From positions 3,174 to 67,173 of the forward strand of contig CAJTOV010000004.1 in the NCBI GenBank assembly GCA_910577765.1: 64,000 nt of DNA, in the 5' to 3' direction. The DNA comes from an uncultured Lachnospiraceae bacterium (lineage in GTDB: Bacteria; Bacillota; Clostridia; Lachnospirales; Lachnospiraceae). This document shows, piece after piece, positions 34,278-43,455 of the stretch. Under the pieces are notes generated by a model. That model saw only the letters and a list, made by a program, of their open reading frames with translations. It did no database searches and was not told where the DNA came from. The translations under genes were made by a program, and so were the position numbers. How positions within the stretch are numbered: position 1 is the stretch's first letter; the number at the start of each line of letters is the position of its first letter.

Positions 34278-37049
34278 ATGGCAAGTGTATCATCAGCAAC
34301 GAGCAGCCTTGGTAATACCGCTTTGCGGGGCTTCGGCGGTATGGCATCGGGAATTGACCGCGATTCCATCATCGAGCAGATGACCCTGGGCACCAATACA
34401 AAGATAGCAAATAAGAAGAAAGAAATGACCAACCTGGAGTGGAAACAGGAAGCCTACCGGGATGTGATCGACAAGATTATTAATATGGAGGATAAGTATT
34501 ATACCTATTCCTCAACCGAGAGTCTGCTGAACCGGAGCTTCTTCAGCAAGAACCTGATCACAGCCCTGGGCGATTCCAGCGTTACCAAGTACATCTCTGC
34601 TACCGGGTCTTCCAGCATGATGGATTATGTGTCGATTCTTGGAGTGAAGCAGATGGCTACATCGGCTAATTTAAAGTCGGAAAATAAGCAGGCAGCCGCT
34701 TCCATTACTACGGGGATTACAGCAGATAATATCCTGAAAGAAGATGCCGTTGAGACTTCCAGCCTGGCTGGGAAGACACTGGAGTTCGGCAGCTATAACA
34801 CAGATGGCAAATGGAACAGCAAAGGATCATTCACTTTCCCGTCCACCTATACGGAGGTGGTCAATGGCGAAAAGGTTACGAAGACCATTGATTATACAGA
34901 CACAGAGCATCTTGCAGAGAATCTGAATAAGGCGCTTAAATCTTCCGATGTGGAAATCAATGGGAAGAAGATTTCGGAAGCCATTGGATTTGAGATGACG
35001 TCTGATGGCAAGATTCAGATAAAGGACAAAGGCGGACTGCAGGGTAATGTAGGTATCCGTGAGACCAGTTCTGCCCTTGCTTCTTTGGGTTTTGTAAAGA
35101 AGGGGGATGCTGATAAGACCTTTGGTATTACCTTGGAAACCTTCAATCAAAACGTTGACAAAACCCTGGAAGAAAGCTCCATCACAAAGATGAGCATGGC
35201 TGACTACATGAAAGGCAAAAAGGTCAGCGTCACCTTTGCCGGTCAGACAAAGGAGATTGAACTCATCACTGCCGCGGAACTGGAGGATATAAAAAACAGC
35301 AGTGATGGCCAGGCGGCCCTGGACAAGATTCAGTCCAACATCCAGTCCCGTCTCAACAAAGCATTCGGTACAGACAATGTGGCAGTGGATGCCAGCACAG
35401 GCACCCTGGAGTTTAAGCTTGGTTCGGGGAGTACGAGTGATCCAACCAAAGGCGATGTGCCAACCCTGACAGTGACCAACAGTTCCGCTGCTGTCAGAAA
35501 TACCCTGGGAATCAAGGCAGGCGCCTCCAACAAAGTCAGTCTGGATTCCAGCCTCTATGATAACCGGGAGATGCTGGGCTTCAGCAAAGAATTGACAGAG
35601 GACAGATATAATGCACTTAAGACGGAATATGATGACCTTGCAGCAAAGTATAAGGCCTGGGCAGACGAGCAGCAGGCTGCCGGAAAAGATCTGGCGGATA
35701 TCAAAGAAGCGGATATGCCGGCAGATGTAAGAGCCTTCAAGGAACTCCAGAGTAAACTGGGGGCTATGGGTCTGGACGGAATCGTTGAGCAAGATTCGAC
35801 CGGGACCTGGAAGATGAAAGATTTCTCCACTGTGAAGGATACTTTCTCCGGTGAGCAGAAGGAGAATCTGAATAAAGTCTCCTTCGAGCAGGAATTAAAG
35901 AAGATGTCTATCAATGGCGTAACCGGAGCAGACCTTAAGGTCACTGCTGACACCACAGTCAACCAGTTCATGAATGCTCTGAACAAGAACGCGGACGCAG
36001 GAGTGAAGGCTACCTTCTTAAGCGCTACCAACCAGTTTGTACTGATTGCAACCGAGACCGGAAGCGGCAGAGAGATCAATGTGGATGGGGCTGCGAAAAC
36101 GATTTTTGGGGATACAAGTAGTGGTGCGGTCTTTACAAAAGGCCAGAATGCCCAGATGACCGTAAGCTACGGCAGCGGCATTGAGACCACCGTGGAAAGC
36201 TCCACCAACACCTTCAACCTGGACGGAATGAATGTAACGGTCAGCGGTACCTTCGGTTACAAGAAAGATGCTGCCGGCAACGTTACCGATGAAATCGACC
36301 GCACCCAGGCCGTCAACTTCAGCGCCAAAGCCGACGTAGATGCAGCCACAGAGCGGGTCAAGAAGTTTATTGAAGAGTACAATGCCCTGGTCTCTAAGGT
36401 CGACAAAGAGATGAGTACCCGTCCGGACAGCGACTACGGCCCCCTGACCGACGAACAGAAGGACGAGATGGATGATACTTCTATTGAGAACTGGGAGAAG
36501 AAAGCCAAAGAGGGCATTCTGTTTGGCGACAGCAATCTGCGGGGACTCAGTGATGAATTGCAGACAGTCGTTGTAAGCCTGATCAATAGCGGCATCAATA
36601 CCAATGACCTGGAGAGCATTGGTATCTCCGTGGGCGGTATGTATGAGGAAGGCGGCAAGCTGAACTTCGATGAAGCCAAGTTCCGTGAAGCCATGAACAA
36701 TGATCCGGATAAAGTGGCTGACATCATCTGCGGAGGCGGAGATGTGAAGACCGGACTGGCAGAGACCATCGGCAATAAGCTGAGCAGCTATGCTACCCGC
36801 TTCGGCTGGAAGCATAATGGTTCCAACGGCTGTCTGGTGGAAGTGGCAGGAACCGAGAAAATCTCCAACAGCATGACAAAGAATCAGATTTATAACCAGC
36901 TGAAAGATATGCAGGAAGCCATTGAGAAGCTGAAATCCGCACTGACCGTAGAGCAGGACCGCTACATCAAGCAGTTTACCACCATGGAGCAGATGATTAG
37001 CCAGATGAATTCCCAGTCCAGCTACTTTGCCAGCCTCAGTGCCGGATAA
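34278..37049 (+). CDS. fliD: Flagellar filament cap protein FliD (large form)
   Basis: A 923-residue filament cap. The N-terminal FliD domain has GMASGIDRDSIIEQMT near residues 20-35. The C-terminal FliD domain begins around 640 and includes VKKFIEEYNALVSKVDKE near 711, then ESIGISVGGMYEEGGKLNFD and a terminal coiled-coil (MEQMISQMNSQSSYFASL). The middle 300-400 residues are expanded relative to the common size of about 450-700 and are the likely surface or adhesive part. ATG 34278 follows AAAGGAGAATT. Confidence 0.92.
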   Translation: MASVSSATSSLGNTALRGFGGMASGIDRDSIIEQMTLGTNTKIANKKKEMTNLEWKQEAYRDVIDKIINMEDKYYTYSSTESLLNRSFFSKNLITALGDSSVTKYISATGSSSMMDYVSILGVKQMATSANLKSENKQAAASITTGITADNILKEDAVETSSLAGKTLEFGSYNTDGKWNSKGSFTFPSTYTEVVNGEKVTKTIDYTDTEHLAENLNKALKSSDVEINGKKISEAIGFEMTSDGKIQIKDKGGLQGNVGIRETSSALASLGFVKKGDADKTFGITLETFNQNVDKTLEESSITKMSMADYMKGKKVSVTFAGQTKEIELITAAELEDIKNSSDGQAALDKIQSNIQSRLNKAFGTDNVAVDASTGTLEFKLGSGSTSDPTKGDVPTLTVTNSSAAVRNTLGIKAGASNKVSLDSSLYDNREMLGFSKELTEDRYNALKTEYDDLAAKYKAWADEQQAAGKDLADIKEADMPADVRAFKELQSKLGAMGLDGIVEQDSTGTWKMKDFSTVKDTFSGEQKENLNKVSFEQELKKMSINGVTGADLKVTADTTVNQFMNALNKNADAGVKATFLSATNQFVLIATETGSGREINVDGAAKTIFGDTSSGAVFTKGQNAQMTVSYGSGIETTVESSTNTFNLDGMNVTVSGTFGYKKDAAGNVTDEIDRTQAVNFSAKADVDAATERVKKFIEEYNALVSKVDKEMSTRPDSDYGPLTDEQKDEMDDTSIENWEKKAKEGILFGDSNLRGLSDELQTVVVSLINSGINTNDLESIGISVGGMYEEGGKLNFDEAKFREAMNNDPDKVADIICGGGDVKTGLAETIGNKLSSYATRFGWKHNGSNGCLVEVAGTEKISNSMTKNQIYNQLKDMQEAIEKLKSALTVEQDRYIKQFTTMEQMISQMNSQSSYFASLSAG

Positions 37050-37092
37050 GTATATAAGAGCATCTAAGTAACAGTTCAGTAGGAGGAGATTT

Positions 37093-37500
37093 ATGTCTGG
37101 TTACCAGAAATATAAAGAGCAGACCGTTCTTTCCATGAGCAATATCGAATTGCTGCTTCTATTATACGATGAGGCAATCAGCCGCTTGTCCAAAGCAGAG
37201 ATTGCGGTGGAGGACGGCGCCTGGGATATCTTTGAGGACTGTCTCAGACGGGCTACCAGGATCATCCGTTATCTGGGGGATATACTGGATATGTCCCGTC
37301 AGCCCCTGGCCGGTGATCTGGAGAGGATTTACAATTATCTGATCTACGACATCAGCAGAATCAAGGCCGGACGCAAGCGGCAGAAAGCAGAGATCGGACG
37401 CATCATTCATATTCTTTCCGAGCTGCGGGAGGCTTTTGACGAAGCCGGCCGCCGGGTCAATGATTCGCATTATACCCAGCGCAGAAGTGTTCTGGGATAG
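37093..37500 (+). CDS. fliS: Flagellin export chaperone FliS
   Basis: A 135-residue helical chaperone. It has the family start (YQKYKEQTVLSMSNIELLLLLYD near 4-26), central AIVEDGAWD-like segment and C-terminal helix. Family knowledge: FliS binds the disordered end of flagellin and, with FliW and CsrA (encoded at 40701-41455), connects flagellin level to translation. It starts 43 bp after fliD. The ribosome site is AGGAGGAG. Confidence 0.92.
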   Translation: MSGYQKYKEQTVLSMSNIELLLLLYDEAISRLSKAEIAVEDGAWDIFEDCLRRATRIIRYLGDILDMSRQPLAGDLERIYNYLIYDISRIKAGRKRQKAEIGRIIHILSELREAFDEAGRRVNDSHYTQRRSVLG

Positions 37501-37508
37501 GAGGAGAT

Positions 37509-37916
37509 ATGAACCTGGATTTGGAACAGATTATGATTCTTCTCCAGAGGCGTTACCGAGCGTTCCAGGAGATCAGCCGGCTGACCTCAGAACTGGGGGA
37601 AGCCGTATCCAGAAGGGATGAAGTATCCGCATCCCTTCTTCTGGAAATGCGGGCGGATGAGATATCAGTCGTGGACACTTGTTACCGGAAGATCTGGGAT
37701 ATGGCCCAGGCAGGGCCGGAAGCAGCCTACGCTATCCGTCAGCTGATTACGTCCGATCCCGCCGCCGCCCCTCCGTCCGATAGCTTTGAGGAGCAGAAGA
37801 TTTACGAAATCCGCCGTAAAACTACTGCCCTGATCAAGGAAATTCAGGAAAAGGATCGGATATTGAACCGCAGGGTGGGCGGCGAACGGTCTTTCTACGC
37901 AAAGACCGGTAAATAA
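37509..37916 (+). CDS. FliT-like helical protein
   Basis: A 135-residue all-helical charged protein starting 8 bp after fliS. No strong signature is visible. Position after fliS and the helical heptad character (LLQRRYRAFQEISRLTSELGE, then ALIKEIQEKDRILNRR) fit the FliT/FlgN chaperone group, which guards the cap protein FliD. The call therefore rests mainly on context. Confidence 0.6.
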   Translation: MNLDLEQIMILLQRRYRAFQEISRLTSELGEAVSRRDEVSASLLLEMRADEISVVDTCYRKIWDMAQAGPEAAYAIRQLITSDPAAAPPSDSFEEQKIYEIRRKTTALIKEIQEKDRILNRRVGGERSFYAKTGK

Positions 37917-37939
37917 TTCAATAGAAAGGAGGAATCGTT

Positions 37940-39307
37940 ATGGCAATCAATGGAATCAGTGCTTATAATTATCAGACGGAGATGGCGCTCAACCGGCTCC
38001 GCTGGTCCAATTATCAGAAAACAGCCAGCAGCACCTACACGGACAAGACCACGTCCAGCAGTTCTGCCGACAAGACCACAAACAGTAGCAGCACATCAAC
38101 GTCCTATTCCAGTGTCAGCAGCTTTCTGACCAGCTATCAGAAAGAGCTTCTTAATCTGGAATCTGCTGCATCCAGGCTGAACGCCAACAGCAGCAAGAAT
38201 GTATTTACGGATTACGAGGCAGCATCCACCGATGAAAGCGTGGCTACTGTAAAAGGGAACTGGCGTCTGAACGGTGATACGGATATCTCGCTCAACGTAC
38301 TGTCCCTGGCCCAGGCACAGAAGAATGTAAGCGATTCCCATTACTCCCAGGAGAAGGTGGAAGCAGGCGCTGACATGAATCTGAAGATCACCGGTGCATC
38401 CGGACAGTCAGCAGATATTTTCGTCAGCAGTACCAATGAGGACGGAAGTGCCAAGACTTACAACCAGATGTACCAGGATGCAGTCAAGGCAATCAATGCC
38501 AATTCCGATCTGGGTGTGCGGGCAACCGTATCCAATGAGGAGGGCAAGGTATCCCTGGTACTGACTGCCAAGAATATGGGCAAGGATGCAGGATTCACAG
38601 TGGAAGGGGAGGAAGGCGCTGCCGCAGGCATCAAGAGTGCAGCACTGAATGCCCAGGATGCCGTGTACACGGTAACCGAGCATGGGAATACCCAGACCTT
38701 CAGCTCTTCCAGCAACAAGGTCACCCTGGACTATGGCCGGATCGACGCCCAGCTTCACAGCACCGGGGAGACCACCGTCTTCACCGGCGTGGATGAGGAT
38801 AAGGTAGTATCAGCAGTAAAGGATCTGATGAACAGCTACAATTCTGTCACCTCCATGCTGTCCGCCAATTCCGGCAGAGGAACCGGCGTGGCAAACCATC
38901 TGGAGTCCTTCAAGAGAGGCATGGCAGACGAAAAGACCCTGGCAGCCATTGGTATCACCTTTGACAAATCCGGCAATATGAAGCTGGATGAGGATAAGCT
39001 GAAAGAGTCCCTCAGAACCGACTATGAGTGGACCAAGAACATCATCGGCGGCCAGTATGGTATGGCGGAGAAGGCAGCAGCCAAAGCGGATAAAGCGCTG
39101 TCAGATTCCGTACAGAGCATTGTAGACAAAGAATTGTCCGGGACCGACAAGAGTGACAGCACCAGCGGCAGCAGCAGCGGTAATTCCCTTTCCGCTGGCG
39201 GTATTAACTCTTCCAGCTTCCAGTATTTTTCTGCATTTGCAAGGGGCGGTGCATTTAATCTGAGCAACTATTATGCAGTCGGTATGCTTTTCAATACCCT
39301 GGCATAA
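37940..39307 (+). CDS. Second FliD-like filament cap protein
   Basis: A 455-residue protein with a Ser/Thr-rich N-terminal stretch near 30-60, then FliD-like features. These are an N-terminal domain built around YQKELLNLESAASRLNANSS, a central region (NLKITGASGQSADIFVSS), and a C-terminal domain with AVKDLMNSYNSVTSMLSANS and AIGITFDKSGNMKLDEDKL, the normal FliD_C pattern. It ends …AVGMLFNTLA. It lacks the GMASGID start. It could be an alternative cap or an accessory filament protein. The ribosome site is AAAGGAGGAATC. Confidence 0.75.
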   Translation: MAINGISAYNYQTEMALNRLRWSNYQKTASSTYTDKTTSSSSADKTTNSSSTSTSYSSVSSFLTSYQKELLNLESAASRLNANSSKNVFTDYEAASTDESVATVKGNWRLNGDTDISLNVLSLAQAQKNVSDSHYSQEKVEAGADMNLKITGASGQSADIFVSSTNEDGSAKTYNQMYQDAVKAINANSDLGVRATVSNEEGKVSLVLTAKNMGKDAGFTVEGEEGAAAGIKSAALNAQDAVYTVTEHGNTQTFSSSSNKVTLDYGRIDAQLHSTGETTVFTGVDEDKVVSAVKDLMNSYNSVTSMLSANSGRGTGVANHLESFKRGMADEKTLAAIGITFDKSGNMKLDEDKLKESLRTDYEWTKNIIGGQYGMAEKAAAKADKALSDSVQSIVDKELSGTDKSDSTSGSSSGNSLSAGGINSSSFQYFSAFARGGAFNLSNYYAVGMLFNTLA

Positions 39308-39375
39308 ACCTGATGGAGTAAAGACATGGGGGCTGTGCACACCAGTGTACGGCCTCCTTTCAATGGGGTAGAAGG

Positions 39376-40611
39376 ATGAATCGATTAATATTTGAAGGAC
39401 GTTTCCTGGTGAATCTGGCCGGGTCAGTTATCCGTCAGGATGCGATCCGCCCGATCCATGGAACCATTAACTGGGAAAGGATGTACCGCACAGCGGATTA
39501 TCACAGAATCGCCAATCTGATCTATCTGGGGCTTATGGGCAAGCGGGAGATGGTACCGGAACGGTGGCGGGAGCGGTTCTTTGAACGGTATCAGGAGGCT
39601 CTGCGCTATGGGGAGATCTGCAATGAAGCGGAGCGGGAGATCCTGACTCTTCTGGAGATGAAAGAGATCTCCTGTATCATTCTGGCTTCCTGCGGCGTCC
39701 GGGACTTGTACCAGGTCAAAGAGATGGCAGGAAACAGCCCTCTGATTCTGTTTCTGGACAGCGAAAGCTATGTTCTGGTAAAAGGATACCTGGTGGATCT
39801 GGGCTATGAGACAGACAGGACCTATGAGGAATGTGGCGAATGCATGAAAAAGGTGTCCGGCTTTACGGTAGAGATTTATCATGACCTGCCCTTTATTACC
39901 AGCACTTATAAAAAGCAGATGCAGCGCCTTCTGGAGCGGTCCGTTCCCAGGAACTCTTCCCAGCGCATTCGGAATCTGACGGTTCAGGACCGGTTCGTGT
40001 TCCGAATGGCCCAGGCAGTCTATCATTATGCCACCAATGAGCTTCTGCTCCGGGAGGTTCTGGATCTGTATCTCTTCCATAAAGCATGGCAGAGCCGTCT
40101 GGACCATGAGTCCATTATGGATATGCTGTCAGCATTTCATATTGATGAATTGGCGGAAAAGCTTTTGTACATCAGTTATATGTGGTTCGGCTCTAAAGCC
40201 GAAAGCGGTATTGAACGGCCGGATGAGAACCTGGAGGTCTATGATGTGCTGGAGAACCGGATTCTCAGCCGCGGCGCCATTGAGAAGGAGACAGACCCAC
40301 AGGCCCAGGAGCTGGGAAGCATGATTGAGCGGGTCCGGGAGAAGGAGCGGCGCCGGGAGCGGCTGGGCAGTATGAAGGATGATCTGGCTGCCCGTTGGAG
40401 AGAGATGCGCAGGTCCCTTCACTGGATATTCCCCGAATACCGGTATATGTGCGCCATCTATCCCTGGCTGGAGTCTCTGCCGATTCTTCTGCCGGTCAGT
40501 TGGATAATCCGGGATGTAAGACTGCTCCTTGGCATGTTGAAAAATAAATTGAGAAGCAGAAAAAAGGCCAGGGTTTCGGATCAGGGGAACCAGGACCAGG
40601 CAGACTTTTGA
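39376..40611 (+). CDS. Nucleotidyltransferase-fold family protein (possibly inactive)
   Basis: A 411-residue protein resembling the uncharacterised nucleotidyltransferase family (NTP_transf_5-like): HRIANLIYLGL near 44, EILTLLEMKEISCIILASCG, VEIYHDLPF, and a long helical C-terminal part with a hydrophobic segment near 370-390. The KGxxLA…RxxxDxD active site expected after the 'vllKG' strand is not evident: the sequence reads ILASCGVRDLY and LILFLDSESYVLVKG. It is last in the fliD operon and closed by a strong hairpin. Its role in the flagellum is unknown. Confidence 0.55.
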   Translation: MNRLIFEGRFLVNLAGSVIRQDAIRPIHGTINWERMYRTADYHRIANLIYLGLMGKREMVPERWRERFFERYQEALRYGEICNEAEREILTLLEMKEISCIILASCGVRDLYQVKEMAGNSPLILFLDSESYVLVKGYLVDLGYETDRTYEECGECMKKVSGFTVEIYHDLPFITSTYKKQMQRLLERSVPRNSSQRIRNLTVQDRFVFRMAQAVYHYATNELLLREVLDLYLFHKAWQSRLDHESIMDMLSAFHIDELAEKLLYISYMWFGSKAESGIERPDENLEVYDVLENRILSRGAIEKETDPQAQELGSMIERVREKERRRERLGSMKDDLAARWREMRRSLHWIFPEYRYMCAIYPWLESLPILLPVSWIIRDVRLLLGMLKNKLRSRKKARVSDQGNQDQADF

Positions 40612-40627
40612 TTTTCCAGACAATTGA

Positions 40628-40670
40628 AAACACCGGAAAACTGAAGAGGAAGATCAGTTTTCCGGTGTTT
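40628..40670. terminator. Bidirectional terminator between fliD and flgM operons
   Basis: A perfect 17-bp inverted repeat (AAACACCGGAAAACTGA at 40628-40644, TCAGTTTTCCGGTGTTT at 40654-40670) with a 9-nt loop lies exactly between two convergent genes, with A/T-rich ends on both sides. Confidence 0.85.
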
Positions 40671-40700
40671 CCCGTAGTATATAATAAATCAGGATGGATA

Positions 40701-40991
40701 CTACGCGTTAGCATGAGGGACATCTTCGGAATCGGCACTCTTGTCTGAATTAGCAGAGCTCTTAATATAGTTGGCCATAGCTACCTGTAATGAACGTACA
40801 GACATACTTCCAGGCGATTTGGCTGATTTGTTGATTCGCTCTGCCTCGGATAATTCCTCGCGAATGATGGAAATCTGCTTCGGTGCATCAATGGCGATGC
40901 GCACCCCGTCAGAAGCACATTCGAGAAGGGTAATCCGGATATTGTCCCCGATCAAAATACTTTCGTTTTTTTTGCGCCTAAGAATTAACAT
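40701..40991 (-). CDS. csrA: Carbon storage / translational regulator CsrA
   Basis: A 96-residue RNA-binding repressor. The core MLILRRKKNESILIGDNI is canonical, followed by RIAIDAPKQISIIREEL. The C-terminal tail is about 30 residues longer than common CsrA and Ser/Asp-rich. Family knowledge: CsrA blocks flagellin translation unless FliW sequesters it. ATG 40991 has GGGAG about 10 nt upstream; an in-frame GTG at 41000 overlaps fliW. It is last in its operon. Confidence 0.92.
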   Translation of the reverse strand: MLILRRKKNESILIGDNIRITLLECASDGVRIAIDAPKQISIIREELSEAERINKSAKSPGSMSVRSLQVAMANYIKSSANSDKSADSEDVPHANA

Positions 40992-40996
40992 CTGTA

Positions 40997-41455
40997 TCAC
41001 ACTCCCTTCCGTGAATCAGTTAAAGCCGGGAAGGAGCCGAGCTTATGGTGAAAACCATAGGGGGAACCTTCAAGGATCAGTTGCATTCCCACACGGGTTT
41101 GAGGATTGATTGCCAGCGGACATTTGAGATTCACCGTATTCTCCAGGTAATCATCCTTTACCACACAGACCACATAGTAGGAGAGATCTCCACTGTCCGA
41201 CACGGATAAATAGGAAAGCTCTTCCGGTGTAAGGTCGGGTGTGTAATCCGGAGAAAGATACATGGGGTTCATAGTTACAAAGGCAATCTCAGGCTGTTCC
41301 ACAGACTGGAACAGGATAACCGAATCATCATTCTCATTAAGATAAAGAGGAAGATAATTCTTCAGATCCGGGAAACCAAACAATCCATCCGTAAAGAATA
41401 CCAGATCTTCTTTTTGATACTCAATTTCACCATAATACTCAGTTTGAATCTTCAT
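40997..41455 (-). CDS. fliW: Flagellar assembly factor FliW
   Basis: A 152-residue beta-barrel protein with TEYYGEIEYQKEDLVFFTDGLFGF split across residues 5-28, VNLKCPLAINPQTRVGMQLI near 120 and the typical short tail. Family knowledge: FliW binds flagellin or CsrA in turn, releasing flagellin translation when flagellin has been exported. It lies directly before csrA, the normal partner order. The ribosome site is AGGAG. Confidence 0.93.
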   Translation of the reverse strand: MKIQTEYYGEIEYQKEDLVFFTDGLFGFPDLKNYLPLYLNENDDSVILFQSVEQPEIAFVTMNPMYLSPDYTPDLTPEELSYLSVSDSGDLSYYVVCVVKDDYLENTVNLKCPLAINPQTRVGMQLILEGSPYGFHHKLGSFPALTDSRKGV

Positions 41456-41472
41456 AAAAAACTCCTAAATCT

Positions 41473-42084
41473 TTAAGCTGTATAATTCATGTTGCTTCCC
41501 GTAGGATCAAAGCTGGGGGGAACATAGTTAAATCCGCCCAGGTATTCGAAATTCACTTCGGGATACTGCGTTATAATCGTCATGGCCAAGGCCGGCACAT
41601 ACGAAATCTCACCTTTGGCTACCCGCAGTTCAAAAGCACCCCGCTGGGCCGTATAAGCGGTCTCAGACTCCACACTGGGAGCAGAAGGAGCCGGTGAATT
41701 CGTATAAACCTGGGGAGTCACCTCAGCGCTGGTGCCGACAGCGGAACCAGTAGTCTCTACAGCGGTCTGGGCAGAAGCCGAACCTGCCGCCTGGTAGTGG
41801 CTGACAGCAGGAGCCGACTGATGAGCCGTCTTGCCAGAGACTGCCGGAGCCGGAACCGAAGCCGGTGTGGCAGACTTTTTGACTGAAAAAGCCTTGTTCA
41901 CACGGTTGATATAATTCATATCCAGGGAGGCACCACCGGAGGAAGTCCTTGCCCGGAAGGCATTGTGACGCGCAATGGCTTTGCGGCGTTCAATATCGAC
42001 CTGATCAGATGGGACCAGCCGCGCATTCTGGGAAAAACGGACTGCTTCAAAAGAAGTTGTCGAGAACCGGATAAGCTGACCCAT
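41473..42084 (-). CDS. DUF6470 (YviE-like) flagellar-locus protein
   Basis: A 203-residue protein of the type encoded between flgL and fliW in Bacillus and Clostridia. It has a basic N-terminus, a Ser/Ala/Pro/Thr-rich middle and a C-terminal part ending with EVNFEYLGGFNYVPPSFDP. That tail (VxFEYxGxxxYVPxS) is the recognisable feature of the DUF6470/YviE group. No function is established. Synteny (flgM-flgN-flgK-flgL-this-fliW-csrA) matches B. subtilis exactly. Confidence 0.75.
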   Translation of the reverse strand: MGQLIRFSTTSFEAVRFSQNARLVPSDQVDIERRKAIARHNAFRARTSSGGASLDMNYINRVNKAFSVKKSATPASVPAPAVSGKTAHQSAPAVSHYQAAGSASAQTAVETTGSAVGTSAEVTPQVYTNSPAPSAPSVESETAYTAQRGAFELRVAKGEISYVPALAMTIITQYPEVNFEYLGGFNYVPPSFDPTGSNMNYTA

Positions 42085-42188
42085 AAAAACACCTCCAATC
42101 TGTTTAGAATATTTATCGGAATCATGCTTTCCCTCCGGAGAAAGGAAATCCCTTTTCGCGGTTCTCCGGTCAAGGAAAGCCGGTTCTG

Positions 42189-43361
42189 CTAACGAAGAAA
42201 ATCAAATAAGGAAGACTGCATCAGCTTGGAACCCATCTGCAAAGATGCGGAATAAGAATACTGGTAAGAGAACATCTCCATGATTGACTCATAGGGGTCT
42301 GCACCCAGCTTATCCTTGTACTGTTCCTGCAGATTCTGGGAGGTCTTCTTGTGTTTCGTCTCCAGACCGTCCATGGTAGCCCACTTGGTACCGATATCAC
42401 TATAGACAGTACCAACACGGCTATGGGTAAGGGTAGCCTTATCAATAAGCACCCCCATCTTCTCGGAAAACTCAACACAGTTGCTCTGACCCTCATCCAG
42501 TCTTGTGTTGCATGCATTCACTGCCTGCCCTAAAAGAAAGATCGGACTGTTCAGCAGACGCTCCTCAACTTCCTTTTTGGCATCTGCATCAGACATCTTA
42601 TTGACTGTATCGGAATTAAGTCCGGTAAGCACATTCAAACCACCGGTAAAGGTGTCAAGAAGCGTATCACGGTTAGAGATATCACCATAACCTACATCTA
42701 CCCGTCCCTGCTCCTTCATGGCTCTCACAATATTATTCAGAGTCGTGTCGGAATTTGTAGTTCCGTTCTTGTCAGAACCGGAGAATTCCAGTGCTGCCGC
42801 AGGAGGATTGCCCTTCTCTACCAGTTTGATCTTCATGACGGTAGCGTCGGTATCGCCAGGAAACTTGTGTGTAAAAGTAAGCTCCATACCGTCACTGCTG
42901 AGTGCAAATGGCGGAGTAGATACATCGCTGCCGCCGAAGACGTAATAGTCTTCATACTGTCCATTGAGACAGTTAGCCATGAACTGGCCTTTCTGGAGGA
43001 AATCCTGGCGGACAGTCTCTACGGTCTGGTCTCCCTCATTATTATTGGAAGAACGGATATAGATCATCTGCTTCTGCGCTTCGGCCAGCTTGGTCTGGAT
43101 CGAATACGCGCCGCTTTCCTGTTCTTCCAGGCGGTGTTTTAAGTCTCCCAGAAGATTAAGCTGACTCTGGATATCCTGAAACTTGTTGTCAAGCTTCTTG
43201 CCCTCGTAATAAGCCAGGGGATTCTCGGAAGCACTTTCATAGGCACGGCCGCTGGATATCTTATTCATGGCCTTATTCAGTTTGCTGTGCACATCATTCA
43301 CAGAACTGCTGAACCTTCGGTTCAGTGCTGTATTGGTTACGCGGCTGTTGGTAACGCGCAT
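42189..43361 (-). CDS. flgL: Hook-filament junction protein FlgL
   Basis: A 390-residue junction protein (HAP3) with flagellin-like ends. N-terminal: KLNKAMNKISSGRAYESASENPLA near residues 27-50. C-terminal: YSASLQMGSKLMQSSLFDFLR. The middle is variable. It starts with ATGCGCGTTACC after GGAGGTAAG. A 94-bp gap separates it from flgK. Confidence 0.93.
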   Translation of the reverse strand: MRVTNSRVTNTALNRRFSSSVNDVHSKLNKAMNKISSGRAYESASENPLAYYEGKKLDNKFQDIQSQLNLLGDLKHRLEEQESGAYSIQTKLAEAQKQMIYIRSSNNNEGDQTVETVRQDFLQKGQFMANCLNGQYEDYYVFGGSDVSTPPFALSSDGMELTFTHKFPGDTDATVMKIKLVEKGNPPAAALEFSGSDKNGTTNSDTTLNNIVRAMKEQGRVDVGYGDISNRDTLLDTFTGGLNVLTGLNSDTVNKMSDADAKKEVEERLLNSPIFLLGQAVNACNTRLDEGQSNCVEFSEKMGVLIDKATLTHSRVGTVYSDIGTKWATMDGLETKHKKTSQNLQEQYKDKLGADPYESIMEMFSYQYSYSASLQMGSKLMQSSLFDFLR

Positions 43362-43455
43362 AATATCTTACCTCCATTCTAACACATACCGGAAAAAATT
43401 ACCAGTAGTTCTTTGCAGTATACAAAATTTATTTAGATATTTAAAACAAAAATGA

